A DNA stretch of 64,000 bases from Emticicia fluvialis (GCF_024793945.1 NZ_JANUSD010000001.1:377653-441652), one strand, 5' to 3'. Counted from the stretch's first letter, positions 32,059 through 41,848 are shown. Notes: generated by a model not told the origin, from the letters alone. Numbers and translations are program-made.

Positions 32059-32898
32059 ATGCGCAAGTTGATTTTTCTCGTCATACTGATCATTTCTGGC
32101 TGTGCAGAGCATGATAATACAATTAAAGTGAAAGGCTCTGATACAGAAGTTAATCTTGCCGTTGTGCTGGCTGAACACTTCCACTACGGGTATCCTGATT
32201 TGCTGGTCTCCATATCCGGAGGAGGGTCTGGGCTGGGAATAGCATCGTTGCTCAACGGAACTGCTGATATTGCGAATTCTTCAAGAGATATTAATGATAA
32301 AGAGTTGGCGCATTTCAAGTCAAAAAACCTGGAAATATCATCATTTGTTTTTGCCCAGGATGCCGTCGCTTTTGTTGTATCTGACCAATTATCTATTGAT
32401 TCAATCAGTACACAAGCCCTGGCCAGAGTACTTAGTGGAGAATGGAATAACTGGAACAGGCTGACTTCCTCCGATATTCCGATTAACATATACGGGCGCC
32501 AAAGTAATTCGGGAACTCATGAATATATACAGAAGTCGCTAAAAATACGGTTTTCTCCGTTTGCCAAACAGATGAATGGCAATGCCCAAATTCTTGAGGG
32601 CATTAAAGTAGACCCCTCAGGTATAGGTTATGTAGGCGCAGGGTATATGATGCAAAAGAGTGGGTCAGGCTTAAAAGTGTTAAAAATCTATACTTCTGAT
32701 GGCGCCGAAGCTGTTTCACCGTTGGATGCAAAGAAAATTATCTCAGGAAAGTACTTTTTTCAGCGGCCATTATATCAGTTTTTCAAAAAAAAGGACTATC
32801 AGAAAGTGAAGCCTTTTCTTGATTATGAAAAGACAAAAGAGGGCCTGGCTATCATTCTGAAGTCGGGCTATTATCCAGCAAAACTTATCAACGATTGA
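32059..32898 (+). CDS. pstS: Phosphate ABC transporter substrate-binding protein
   Basis: A 279-residue lipoprotein (LIFLVILIISGCAEH). The phosphate-binding pattern is present: IKVKGSDTEVNLAVVLAEHF, SGGGSGLGIASLLNGTADIANSSR, and NIYGRQSNSGTHEYIQ. It binds phosphate in the periplasm and delivers it to PstCA. First gene of the pst operon; no phoU follows in this operon. Confidence 0.92.
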   Translation: MRKLIFLVILIISGCAEHDNTIKVKGSDTEVNLAVVLAEHFHYGYPDLLVSISGGGSGLGIASLLNGTADIANSSRDINDKELAHFKSKNLEISSFVFAQDAVAFVVSDQLSIDSISTQALARVLSGEWNNWNRLTSSDIPINIYGRQSNSGTHEYIQKSLKIRFSPFAKQMNGNAQILEGIKVDPSGIGYVGAGYMMQKSGSGLKVLKIYTSDGAEAVSPLDAKKIISGKYFFQRPLYQFFKKKDYQKVKPFLDYEKTKEGLAIILKSGYYPAKLIND

Positions 32899-32903
32899 AA
32901 AAT

Positions 32904-33776
32904 ATGAATCGAAGAGAAAGAATCGACTGGTGTTTCAGGCAGCTTTTTAAAGCAACCGGTCTCATTACAATTATGTTGTTGGCAAGTATATTTTTTATGC
33001 TTTTAATTAATAGCATCTCTTTTTTTCTGAACATCAGTCCGGTAGATTTTTTCACAGGCTCACAATGGGACCCCGACAATCAGTATAGTATTTTCCCGCT
33101 CATCATCAGTACCATTTTTGTAGCCTTAGGGTCAATGATTATTGCCGTTCCGTTAGGAATTTTTACAGCTGCTTTTTTATCAGAGTTTGCTCCAAAAAAA
33201 CTTCAGTTGATTTTAAAGCCTGTTGTTGAGCTATTGGCAGCCATTCCGTCGGTGGCCATAGGCTTTCTAGGAATAGTATTGGTAGGGCCAAATATCTCAA
33301 AGATTTTTGCAATTCAGAATGGCCTGAATGCCCTGAATGGGTCTATTCTGCTGGCTTTTATGGCACTACCTACTATTATAACTATTAGTGAAGATGCAAT
33401 TAATGCGGTTCCTCAAGGTCACAGAGAAGCTTCAATCTCTTTAGGAGCAAACAAATGGCAAACCCTTTTCAGAGTAACCATACCTGCTGCAACCCCGGGG
33501 CTGATTGCTGCCGTAATGCTCGGGTTGGGTCGGGCTTTGGGTGAGACTATGACTGTCCTCATGGCTACGGGCAATGTTTCGGTAGCGCCTAAGAGCTTTC
33601 TGGATTCTATTCGAACCATTACTGCTACCATAGCTATTGAAATGGGGGAGGTTCCATACCAAACAACCCATTACTTTGCATTGTTTGCAATAGCTATGGT
33701 GCTTTTTATGATGACACTCAGCATTAACCTGATGGGCGAATACCTGGCCAATCGATTAAGAAAATTTCAGGGATGA
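32904..33776 (+). CDS. pstC: Phosphate ABC transporter permease PstC
   Basis: About 290 residues. I start at ATG 32904; a TTG at 32895 would overlap the pstS stop. It has six membrane segments, and the EAA-type cytoplasmic loop reads REASISLGANKWQTLFRVTIPAATPGLIAA. Together with PstA it forms the channel. It overlaps pstA by 4 bases. Confidence 0.93.
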   Translation: MNRRERIDWCFRQLFKATGLITIMLLASIFFMLLINSISFFLNISPVDFFTGSQWDPDNQYSIFPLIISTIFVALGSMIIAVPLGIFTAAFLSEFAPKKLQLILKPVVELLAAIPSVAIGFLGIVLVGPNISKIFAIQNGLNALNGSILLAFMALPTIITISEDAINAVPQGHREASISLGANKWQTLFRVTIPAATPGLIAAVMLGLGRALGETMTVLMATGNVSVAPKSFLDSIRTITATIAIEMGEVPYQTTHYFALFAIAMVLFMMTLSINLMGEYLANRLRKFQG

Positions 33777-34618
33777 ATAACAAGATTGTCAATTTTATTA
33801 ACTGGTTGTTTCTTTTAGGAAGTACCGTTCTGGTTTGTATGTTTCTGGGAATAATTCTTTGGGATATATTCAGTAAAGGTTTACCTGCTGTTTCCTGGGG
33901 TTTTATATCAGAATATCCAACCAACGGGATGACACAGGGCGGTGTTTTTCCTGCTATAGCCGGCACTGTTTTGCTTACCTTTATTTCCACGTTATTTGCA
34001 GTACCCTTTGGTATCGCCTGCGCCGTTTACTTAAATGAATATGCCCGGTCAAATCTGATGACCAATATTATCCGTGCCTCAATCAGGAATCTGGCCGGTA
34101 TACCCTCCATCATTTACGGACTGTTCGGGTTGGCTTTGTTTGTGCAGGCAATGCAGCTGGGTACATCTGTATTGTCGGCAGGGTTAACACTCGGCCTGCT
34201 TTCTTTACCATATATTATCACAACCGCCGAAGAGTCGCTCAAGACTGTACCCAATACTATGCGCGAAGCCACCTTGGCCTTAGGCGCCACACAGTTTGAG
34301 ACCATCAGAGATGTGGTGATACCCAAGGCGCTCTCAGGCATTATTACAGGGATTATTCTTACTTTGTCGCGGGCCGCAGGTGAAACCGCCCCTATTCTAT
34401 TTACAGGGGTTGCTTTTTATATCAATGGTGTTTCTACCAGTTTAAATCAGGAATTTATGGCTTTGCCCTACCATTTGTATATGCTCTCTACCCAGCATAA
34501 TGCCATTGAGCAGGTAAGACCATTGGCTTATGCCACCTCAGTTGTATTGATTTTACTAATTTTTGCAATGAATATACTTGCATTTATCATCCGATTCAGA
34601 AACAGAACCAAAGACTAA
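33773..34618 (+). CDS. pstA: Phosphate ABC transporter permease PstA
   Basis: A 281-residue inner membrane protein with the PstA hallmarks GIPSIIYGLFGLALF and REATLALGATQFETIRDVVIPKALSGIITG. The charged RAAGETAPILFTG segment in a membrane helix is typical of the family. Coupled to pstC (ATGA overlap) and followed 3 bases later by pstB. Confidence 0.95.
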   Translation: MNNKIVNFINWLFLLGSTVLVCMFLGIILWDIFSKGLPAVSWGFISEYPTNGMTQGGVFPAIAGTVLLTFISTLFAVPFGIACAVYLNEYARSNLMTNIIRASIRNLAGIPSIIYGLFGLALFVQAMQLGTSVLSAGLTLGLLSLPYIITTAEESLKTVPNTMREATLALGATQFETIRDVVIPKALSGIITGIILTLSRAAGETAPILFTGVAFYINGVSTSLNQEFMALPYHLYMLSTQHNAIEQVRPLAYATSVVLILLIFAMNILAFIIRFRNRTKD

Positions 34619-34621
34619 GCT

Positions 34622-35377
34622 ATGAATAATGCTAAATTGTCAAGTCAGCATTTGAACTTGTACTTCGGTTCAAAACATGTACTCAAAGATATTGGTATAG
34701 CGTTTCCTGAAAATCAGGTTACTTCTTTAATCGGACCGTCGGGGTGTGGTAAATCTACGCTATTACGGGCATTTAACCGGATGCACGATTTATCGCCTGA
34801 TGCGAAGATTGAAGGCGATTTATATCTGGATGATTTGAATTTGTATAAATCAAAGGTATCGGTTACTGAAATCAGGAAGAGGATTGGTATGGTTTTCCAG
34901 AAACCTAATCCATTGCCCAAGAGCATTTATGATAACCTGGCTTATGCACTTCATATTCATAAATTTCCTAAGCAGCAGATTCCTCAACTGATTGAAAATG
35001 CCTTGAAAGAGAGTTATCTGTGGGATGCCGTAAAAGATGAACTGAAAAAACCTGCCGTAAAACTATCAGGCGGAGAGCAACAAAGGTTATGTATAGCCCG
35101 CGCTGTTGTGCTTCGGCCTGAAGTTATTCTGATGGATGAACCTTGCTCTGCTTTAGACCCAATCAGCACCGGTAAGATTGAGGAATTAATTCTGAAGCTA
35201 AGAGAAAACTATACAATAATAATTGTAACACACAATATGCAGCAAGCGCAAAGGATTTCAGACAAAGTGGCCTTTATGTATATGGGTGAAGTGATTGAAT
35301 ATGACACCTGCGATATGATCTTTAATCAACCAAAACAAGAGCTTACAAAAAATTATATCAGAGGAAGCTTTGGTTGA
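34622..35377 (+). CDS. pstB: Phosphate ABC transporter ATPase PstB
   Basis: A 251-residue ATPase. Walker A GPSGCGKST, Q-loop MVFQKPNPLPKSIYDNLAY, signature LSGGEQQRLCIARA, and Walker B VILMDEPCSALDP are all intact, and the PstB-type Met/Asp-rich insert is present. It energises phosphate import through PstCA. Ends 10 bases before the convergent mnmE. Confidence 0.96.
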   Translation: MNNAKLSSQHLNLYFGSKHVLKDIGIAFPENQVTSLIGPSGCGKSTLLRAFNRMHDLSPDAKIEGDLYLDDLNLYKSKVSVTEIRKRIGMVFQKPNPLPKSIYDNLAYALHIHKFPKQQIPQLIENALKESYLWDAVKDELKKPAVKLSGGEQQRLCIARAVVLRPEVILMDEPCSALDPISTGKIEELILKLRENYTIIIVTHNMQQAQRISDKVAFMYMGEVIEYDTCDMIFNQPKQELTKNYIRGSFG

Positions 35378-35387
35378 CAGTTTGGTT

Positions 35388-36833
35388 TTACTTTCCGATA
35401 CAAAATTTACTGAAAATATTGGCCAGTAAATCATCGGTAGTAATCTGGCCTGTTATTTCTCCTAAATGATAGAGTGACAGTCGGATGTCCTGAGCCAGAA
35501 AGTCTCCGGTTATTCCAAGCCTTAATCCCTTCAGTACTTCATCTAATGCTTCATGTGCTTTGGCCAGGTGTTCATAATGGCGCAGATTTGTTAACATGGT
35601 ATCGGCCTGTTTTTTTAGTTTAGTTTGGTCTGCCAGCGTATTTTTCAGGGCGTCGATGCCTGTATTGTTTTTGGCGGAAATGTTGATGTACACTTGAGAG
35701 CCTGTCTTCTCGCCTAACCCTTTACTTATAAGAGAGGCATTTTCTTCACTCTCCCCCCCCTCATGGAGAGGGCTAGAGGCTGCTACCATAGCGGAGGATT
35801 CATCATTCACCAGATCAATTTTATTCCTTACCCAAATGGTGGCTTTGCCGGTGAGCATATCCGCAAATGTGTCAGCTAGAAACTGTCTGTCCGGCTCATT
35901 TTCAAAAAGCATGATTGCTATTTCTGCCTTTTCCAATGCTTGTTTAGACCTTTCAATGCCTATGCTTTCTACCACGTCTTTTGTTTCGCGTATGCCGGCG
36001 GTATCAATGATACGAAACTTGGTGCCACCTATAAAAAGGATGTCTTCAATTACATCGCGGGTGGTGCCGGCTATGTCGGTTACAATGGCTTTTTCTTCAT
36101 TCAGCAGGGCGTTCAACAGGGTAGACTTACCTGCATTGGGTGGGCCAATGATAGCTACAGGTATACCTTCTTTGATTACATTGCCGGAGTCGAACGAGTC
36201 AATTAGTTTTTTCAGAAAATTCTGAATTTTCAATATCAATTGCCTTAAATCATCTCTTCCGGCAAATTCCACATCTTCTTCTCCAAAATCCAGTTCAAGC
36301 TCTACCAGCGAGGCAAAATGTACCAGTTCTTCACGAAGCGCTTTTAACTGGGTAGAAAAACCTCCGCGCATCTGATTGAGGGCCGTTTTATGTGCTGCTT
36401 CCGAGTCAGCCGCTATCAGGTCAGCCACTGCTTCGGCCTGCACTAAATCAAACTGCCCGTTCAAAAATGCCCTCTGCGTAAATTCACCGGGTTTGGCCAT
36501 CCGGCAACCGTTTTGTATCAGCAGCTTTAGTATATATTTTATAATGTAGTCGCTTCCGTGGCACGATATCTCAATTACATCTTCTTTGGTAAAGCTTCGG
36601 GGGTTTTTAAAGACCGATACCAATACTTCATCAATTATCTTACCTTCCGGCGCATCGGTATAATCTCTGATGGTACCAAAATGAATGGTATGTGACTCTA
36701 CCTTCATGAGGTCTTTCCCTTTGAAAACCTTATTGACAATTTCAAATGTCCGCTCGCCGGAAACTCTGATAACCCCGATGGCGCCAATACCCTGAGGCGT
36801 GGCTAATGCACATATTGTGTCTAACTGAACCAT
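35388..36833 (-). CDS. mnmE: tRNA modification GTPase MnmE
   Basis: A 481-residue GTPase that, with MnmG, adds the carboxymethylaminomethyl group at U34 of certain tRNAs. The N-terminal formyl-THF-binding domain begins DTICALATPQGIGAIGVIRVSG. The G domain has GPPNAGKSTLLNALL, the switch GTTRDVIED, DTAGIRETKD, NKID and the SAK loop. The C-terminus ends with the FCIGK motif whose Cys is catalytic. Between NKID and SAK lies an extra stretch of about 30 residues (SPLHEGGESEENASLI...), encoded by a G-rich palindromic sequence at 35740-35790. It is in frame and leaves all motifs intact. Confidence 0.95.
   Translation of the reverse strand: MVQLDTICALATPQGIGAIGVIRVSGERTFEIVNKVFKGKDLMKVESHTIHFGTIRDYTDAPEGKIIDEVLVSVFKNPRSFTKEDVIEISCHGSDYIIKYILKLLIQNGCRMAKPGEFTQRAFLNGQFDLVQAEAVADLIAADSEAAHKTALNQMRGGFSTQLKALREELVHFASLVELELDFGEEDVEFAGRDDLRQLILKIQNFLKKLIDSFDSGNVIKEGIPVAIIGPPNAGKSTLLNALLNEEKAIVTDIAGTTRDVIEDILFIGGTKFRIIDTAGIRETKDVVESIGIERSKQALEKAEIAIMLFENEPDRQFLADTFADMLTGKATIWVRNKIDLVNDESSAMVAASSPLHEGGESEENASLISKGLGEKTGSQVYINISAKNNTGIDALKNTLADQTKLKKQADTMLTNLRHYEHLAKAHEALDEVLKGLRLGITGDFLAQDIRLSLYHLGEITGQITTDDLLANIFSKFCIGK
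35740..35790. repeat. Palindromic repeat inserted in frame in mnmE
   Basis: CTCTCCCCCCCCTCATGGAG with GAGGG following forms a GC-rich inverted repeat unlike the AT-rich surroundings. Similar CCCCT..AGGGG elements occur between ribosomal genes at 42553-42583 and 54822-54955. It encodes the extra MnmE loop. Confidence 0.5.
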
Positions 36834-37006
36834 GTCTTGTGTTGAAGTTTGACCATTTAATCGTTTTTGCCTCTCAAAAATGGGGTTGGCTCCAAAAAAA
36901 TTGAATTAAATTTATTTACTTTTGCAAATCTACCTGTAAACTTCTGTAATTGGAAGTTGCACAGCAAGATAACCCGGCTGATAATTGAATTTACGTAGCT
37001 TTCAAT

Positions 37007-39724
37007 ATGATAAAACCTAAATACCTGTGGTATATCAATGCCTTTTTGGGTTTAATTGCCTTGTTTCTGGTTTACCGTATCTGGCTTGCCCCCAAAAGCG
37101 ATGCCTGGAATTATATTCCGGATAACGCCTTTTTGATAGTTGAAAGTTCGCAGATTCACCACTCGCTGTTCAGCAGAGACGGTATTGATTCAACGCAACT
37201 GGCCGACATCCCGTTTTTCTACGACGCCCTGCAACCGCTGAAACTAATAGGAGAAAATGTAGATACAAACACCACAGCGCAGAAATTCCTTAATAAAAAG
37301 CTGATTACTTACTCGCTGCACCGCGAAACCAAAAAGAATCTGGAATACATAGTTTATATACCGGCCGGAGCTTTTGGTGATGCGGAATTTCTTAATCAGC
37401 TATTAAAACCAGACCCCACTAAAAGAAAAGTGTACGGAAGAACCTACAAGGGTATCAGAATAGAAGAACTGTATAACTTAAACAACCGGCTGCTTTTTAA
37501 TTTTTTAATTCATGACGATTATCTCATTTGTAGCGGTTCTAAAATTTTGCTTGAAGAAGTAGTAAACAGAATCAGGTCTGGCGGGGCGCTTGAGAACTCA
37601 CCATTTAAAGAAACCCGGCGGGGCATTGCGCATATTTATTACAAAAGTAAAAACCTTCACGATGTTGCCGATATTCTACCGTCGCAACTTTCGCCGAATC
37701 TGATAGAGTTCTTCAGCAACATTACGCCGCGCAATCCGGATGTGGTATTTGAAAAACCGGTAAGCCCTAATACGGTATCGGCTTATATATATTCAAAAGG
37801 AACCAACACCATTCCGTTCTTAGGTATTTTCGGCCAGCAGATGCCCCAATCAATTACCTGTACTGATTTAATACCGGTTAATACGTCAATTACTTTCCGT
37901 CTGAGTTTTCATAACCCCGCAAAGCTGGAGAAAGACCTAAGCAACTATTTCCGTGCCAATGAGCAGGAGCTTCTGGCTGAAAAAGATAGCCTTAACCGCC
38001 TGCTGAATGTGAACCTGGGCGGTTTGTATCAAGTACTAAAGAATGAACTGGTACTTTGTGAGATGGAAACCTCTACAGACGAAGCATCAAGAAAAATACT
38101 TCTGATAAAAACAAAAGACCAGGCAGAAGCCATGAATATGTTTGATGACCTGGCCGCAAATGCAGAAAAGCTCTCTTCTTACTTTAAACCCAAACCTTTT
38201 AGCTACCTGAATAACTATGTACGTAAAATTCAGATAAGCCAGCTTCCTGCTTTGCTCTTTGGCTCACTCTTCCGGGGTTTTCCGGATTGCTATTATACCC
38301 AGATAGGAGACTACATAGTGCTGGCCAGCGATGACGAAGCCATGCGGGAGTATCTGAACAATCTGAACACGGGACAAACCTGGGCGAGGTCTGGCGTGTA
38401 TACAGACTTTATAAAGAAACTCCGCCCTCAGGCACAGGTAACAGCTATCATCAGTCCGCAGAGAATCTGGAACAACTTTTATTTTTCTTTGCCCCAAAAA
38501 TGGAGAAACTCGGTTGTGAAACATGAGCAACGTGCCAAGTCTTTAAGGTTTATTGCCTTTGAAAACTTTGTTATCAATAATACTTTCGGCACAAAGGTGC
38601 TGATTGAGAAAATCCCACAGACGCAGAAAGAGGTTTTGGTTAACCGGTTTTTTATGCAGGATAGCCTAAACATGAGCGCCAGATTTAAGGGCAAACCGTT
38701 TGTTATAAACAACGCCGCCAGTGCTTCAGAAGAGATAATGCTGCAGCAGGAGGATAACCAGGTTGTGCTGGTGAGCAGTTCAGCCACAGAAGTTAATAAA
38801 GTGCCGCTTGGGCAGGCAATTACCAGCCCTTATTTATTGCCTACTGACTATTTCCAGAACGGTACATTGCATTACCTGGCTACTACGCCGGGGCAACTGG
38901 TATTTTTTAGCCGCGAAAACCAGAAAGGGCTTGTTGCCAATTATGCCGACATTCAATTTAAGGGAGAAATTAAGGCGGTAACATCTAGTGAAACTAAAAT
39001 TTATGTAGCTGATGAGGGAGGCAATATTTATATAATAAATGAAGAAACCCAGCGCATAAGCCGTTTGAATACCCTGGCGAATTTGTACGATATTGTGCAG
39101 ATGCAGGCTGTTAAATATAAAAATAATACGTATCTGGCAGTGTTGCAGAAAGATGGTACACTCACTGTGTTTTATGAGCAGGGGCCAATTCTGAGCGGCT
39201 TCCCGAAAGTGCCACTGTCAAGCAGGCCATTAGAAATGATAGTAGAGGAGGGGCCGAGCAGACAATCGTTAATAACGCTGGTTTCGGTAACGGGAGAAAT
39301 AATAAAAGTAGATATGACGGGCAACTCACTGAGTGGGTCGGGCATTCAATTGGAAAGGCCTAATAAGGGAACTGTATTTGAAGTCATTTTCGACCAGAAT
39401 CATAAAGACTGGTTGATAGCGCGAAGAACGCCTACCTCTTTAATGATTAGCAATAAGCAGGGCAACCCTGTGTTGGAGATAGGCAGTACCAACTTCATGC
39501 AATCACAGTTACGTTATTTCGATTTAGGTAATGATTTACGATTCATTGCCATCTTTGACGGAACGAACAACACCCTCTTCAACCTGAAAGGACAAATGCT
39601 GGGCGATAAACCTTTGCCTGCCAGTGCCCTGCCGGCGCTGTCATATTCTGAAGCCTACAATAAATTATTTATCTACAATACCAACAAAACAAGGTTTGAG
39701 GTTTGGACGGTGAAGTTGAAGTAG
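37007..39724 (+). CDS. Large membrane-anchored protein of unknown function
   Basis: A 905-residue protein. Residues about 7-25 form one membrane helix; the rest should be periplasmic. The N-terminal half resembles DUF3352-type proteins in pattern (DNAFLIVESSQIHHSLF, ILLIKTKDQAEAMNMF), and the C-terminal third has propeller-like strands (LVANYADIQFKGEIKAV, KIYVADEGGNIYIINEE, YLAVLQKDGTLTVFYE). I do not recognise a defined family, and no catalytic motif is visible. A -7-like TACTTTTG lies at 36917-36924, 83 bases before the start. It stands alone between mnmE and a terminator. Confidence 0.7.
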   Translation: MIKPKYLWYINAFLGLIALFLVYRIWLAPKSDAWNYIPDNAFLIVESSQIHHSLFSRDGIDSTQLADIPFFYDALQPLKLIGENVDTNTTAQKFLNKKLITYSLHRETKKNLEYIVYIPAGAFGDAEFLNQLLKPDPTKRKVYGRTYKGIRIEELYNLNNRLLFNFLIHDDYLICSGSKILLEEVVNRIRSGGALENSPFKETRRGIAHIYYKSKNLHDVADILPSQLSPNLIEFFSNITPRNPDVVFEKPVSPNTVSAYIYSKGTNTIPFLGIFGQQMPQSITCTDLIPVNTSITFRLSFHNPAKLEKDLSNYFRANEQELLAEKDSLNRLLNVNLGGLYQVLKNELVLCEMETSTDEASRKILLIKTKDQAEAMNMFDDLAANAEKLSSYFKPKPFSYLNNYVRKIQISQLPALLFGSLFRGFPDCYYTQIGDYIVLASDDEAMREYLNNLNTGQTWARSGVYTDFIKKLRPQAQVTAIISPQRIWNNFYFSLPQKWRNSVVKHEQRAKSLRFIAFENFVINNTFGTKVLIEKIPQTQKEVLVNRFFMQDSLNMSARFKGKPFVINNAASASEEIMLQQEDNQVVLVSSSATEVNKVPLGQAITSPYLLPTDYFQNGTLHYLATTPGQLVFFSRENQKGLVANYADIQFKGEIKAVTSSETKIYVADEGGNIYIINEETQRISRLNTLANLYDIVQMQAVKYKNNTYLAVLQKDGTLTVFYEQGPILSGFPKVPLSSRPLEMIVEEGPSRQSLITLVSVTGEIIKVDMTGNSLSGSGIQLERPNKGTVFEVIFDQNHKDWLIARRTPTSLMISNKQGNPVLEIGSTNFMQSQLRYFDLGNDLRFIAIFDGTNNTLFNLKGQMLGDKPLPASALPALSYSEAYNKLFIYNTNKTRFEVWTVKLK

Positions 39725-39733
39725 AGTGGTACG

Positions 39734-39766
39734 CAAGGGCAGGAAAATCATCCTGCCCTTGTTTTT
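39734..39766. terminator. Bidirectional terminator
   Basis: CAAGGGCAGGA pairs perfectly with TCCTGCCCTTG, followed by TTTTT. It serves the plus-strand 905-residue gene and reaches the stop codon of the minus-strand TlpA-like gene. Confidence 0.9.
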
Positions 39767-41255
39767 ATCTGTTTAATGCTTCTTCAACTTGCTTAATGAG
39801 TATATCCCGGTTCATCGGGAACCCTGCCTTTGATGTTTCTATTTTTCCATACTTATCAATAATTGCATAGGTGGGGAATCCCGTTCCTCTTAGTTTCTTC
39901 ATTGCTTCCTCGGTTAAATCCTCAGATGCCATCACATGTACGCCTTCTAAATTATAATAGGCAATCAGTCTTTTCCACTTTTCTACTTCTTCATCATAAT
40001 TGGCGATGTATAAAAACGTTACGTCTTTATTCTTAAAATGTTTTTTAAGCTCCGCAGAATTTGCACTTATCTCTTCTCTGCATGGGCCACACCAGGTTCC
40101 CCACATATCTATTAATACGGTTTTACCAGTTAAAAGTGTAGTGATGTTCTTCCAGGTTTTAATACCTTCCAGAAATACCATTTTATCTGAAAGCTCATTC
40201 TTTGCTTTATTTAACGCATTACTTACAGGCCCAGTAAAGTAGCTATTCAACCTGCTGTTTGGGAATTGAGTTTTGAAGTCGGCCCACCCCAGTTGAACAT
40301 TGTCAAAGTTTTCCCGTCTTATCATATCATTGAATAGCAGCGCATACATCTGTTCTTTGGTTTTTCCGTCAAAATACCGGTTTATCATTTTGTATTTCAG
40401 GTAATTATAAAAATCCTGCTTCATTACAGAATCGGCCATCGCTTGGTTTCCATCAAACCATTCTTTACAGAATTCAGTACGTTTCCTGAAATACTCATCT
40501 AAAAAACTGCTGTGCTTTCTGTCCAGATAAGTATCAAGATAATAATGATACGAGGGTGCCACTAAAGCCTTATCATCAGAAAGCGGTACTTCATTTTGTA
40601 ATTGCGCCAATGTGTTTTCCCACTTTTCCTTATTCCTTGCTATTGGCTCTCGCCATGCAATTCTGATACCCCCGTAAGTATTGTAAAATGCATACACGCG
40701 GGCGTATTTCAGATGATAATTCCACGCTTCAATAAAATCAGGAGCTGGCTTGTAAAGTTTTATAAGAGAGTCAAGCGTTCTTCTGTCTCTGTTATAAAAG
40801 TTGTTTACTACTTTGTAGATTCTGTCAGGTAAGGTATCTTCTTTCACCCAGCCATACCTATAATATATGGGTATATTTTTCAGCTGATTATGCTTTGCCC
40901 CAACTCCGGTTATAGTAATGGCTTTATTGGTGTTTTCTGAAATCAGCAGATTGTCGCCCTTACTGATATACAAATACTGTTCAAATAGCATCCGATCACT
41001 GCCGGTGGTGTCTTCAATAGAAAGAACTACTATTTCTTTATTCAAGAAATCAGCTTTCAGACTGAAGCTACCTGTGGGGCTCACTGCGGTTTCTGTAACA
41101 AAGCCCTGTGGGGTTTTAATAAATTGATTTGTCGGACGGGAGATTTGCACAATAGCGCCTTTCATGGAAGGGAGCTTCCCGCTGATGGTAGTTTTTTGAG
41201 CATAAGACACAAATAGCGTAAATACGTACAGCAAGAGCGTAAAAATTGTTTTCAT
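39765..41255 (-). CDS. TlpA-type thioredoxin-domain secreted protein
   Basis: About 496 residues from the Met at 41255, giving the signal peptide KTIFTLLLYVFTLFVSYAQ. The N-terminal part (about 20-130) is a DUF4369-like beta domain (KTTISGKLPSMKGAIVQIS). A long helical middle follows. The C-terminal thioredoxin domain has LIDMWGTWCGPCREEI with the CxxC site, then NYDEEVEKWKRLIAYYNL and a cis-Pro region GTGFPTYAIIDKYG. Such proteins reduce or isomerise disulfides in the periplasm. Single gene, divergent from the ribosomal operon. Confidence 0.88.
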   Translation of the reverse strand: MKTIFTLLLYVFTLFVSYAQKTTISGKLPSMKGAIVQISRPTNQFIKTPQGFVTETAVSPTGSFSLKADFLNKEIVVLSIEDTTGSDRMLFEQYLYISKGDNLLISENTNKAITITGVGAKHNQLKNIPIYYRYGWVKEDTLPDRIYKVVNNFYNRDRRTLDSLIKLYKPAPDFIEAWNYHLKYARVYAFYNTYGGIRIAWREPIARNKEKWENTLAQLQNEVPLSDDKALVAPSYHYYLDTYLDRKHSSFLDEYFRKRTEFCKEWFDGNQAMADSVMKQDFYNYLKYKMINRYFDGKTKEQMYALLFNDMIRRENFDNVQLGWADFKTQFPNSRLNSYFTGPVSNALNKAKNELSDKMVFLEGIKTWKNITTLLTGKTVLIDMWGTWCGPCREEISANSAELKKHFKNKDVTFLYIANYDEEVEKWKRLIAYYNLEGVHVMASEDLTEEAMKKLRGTGFPTYAIIDKYGKIETSKAGFPMNRDILIKQVEEALNR

Positions 41256-41496
41256 ATTTATCACAAGTAAAGTTGAACAATAAAGTACTAAAAGTAGAAA
41301 TTTCTTCTGAATATTGTTCGCTCGGTACTAATAAATACTACGTATGTGGCTCAATGAATAGTCTGAGACAGCCAGACCATATTTTTTTCTTAATTTTCGG
41401 CCAGCCCTACTACAACTTTTGAATTGAGAAAAAAGATTCAGGCAACCTAAATATCTGATAACAAGAAAAATAATTGAAAAACTTTTAGGATATATT

Positions 41497-41525
41497 TTGC
41501 AGGCTGAAAAAAATCAGTACCTTTG
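41497..41525 (+). promoter_or_regulatory. Strong promoter upstream of the ribosomal operon
   Basis: TTG (41497-41499), an 18-base spacer, and TACCTTTG (41518-41525) match the Bacteroidota sigma-A consensus perfectly. Transcription should start near 41532, about 400 bases before rplC. Confidence 0.75.
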
Positions 41526-41531
41526 CACCTC

Positions 41532-41784
41532 AATTAAAAACGGAGCACTTCTCATTTGGTTAAACGAAGTCTCGAATCATTCGGGAAACCAGTTTAACTT
41601 TGACTGTAAGAATAACCGAACTCGTTTCGTAAATATTAATTCAGAACAGTCTCCGAAAGCTATGAATTTTACAGGAATCGCTGCAAGGTAACAAGGAATC
41701 GTCCTGCACCTTAAGTTTTTAGGCCTTACCGGAACGGATTCGTCCAACGGTTTGCAGTGTAATGAACAAGTTGGCTTGGCCAAC
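41532..41784 (+). ncRNA. Structured leader or small RNA upstream of rplC
   Basis: A run of complementary segments without coding signs. Stem 1: GTTAAAC (41559-41565) with GTTTAAC (41592-41598), holding CGAA/TTCG. Stem 2: GACTGT (41602-41607) with ACAGTC (41646-41651), again holding CGAA/TTCG. Stem 3: CGCTGCAA (41679-41686) with TTGCAGTG (41752-41759), enclosing two hairpins (AGGA-ATCG-TCCT and ACCG...GGATTCGTCC...CGGT), so a three-way junction. Stem 4: GTTGGC-TTG-GCCAAC (41770-41784). It could be a ribosomal protein autoregulatory leader or a separate RNA. It matches no RNA class I recognise. Confidence 0.6.
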
Positions 41785-41817
41785 CTCTGGAAAAGTAAAT
41801 AATTTATTGGCCGATGT

Positions 41818-41848
41818 TTGGTTTAGTGCACTTTTTTTAGGAATTTTG
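41818..41848 (+). promoter_or_regulatory. Second candidate promoter directly upstream of rplC
   Basis: TTG (41818-41820), a 20-base spacer, and GAATTTTG (41841-41848), one mismatch from TAnnTTTG. It lies after the structured RNA and would give rplC a short leader of its own. Confidence 0.45.

Noticed and set aside
41497..41691. 64-codon plus-strand frame in the rplC leader
   Set aside because: It begins inside the promoter and runs through the paired stems; its sequence resembles no protein.
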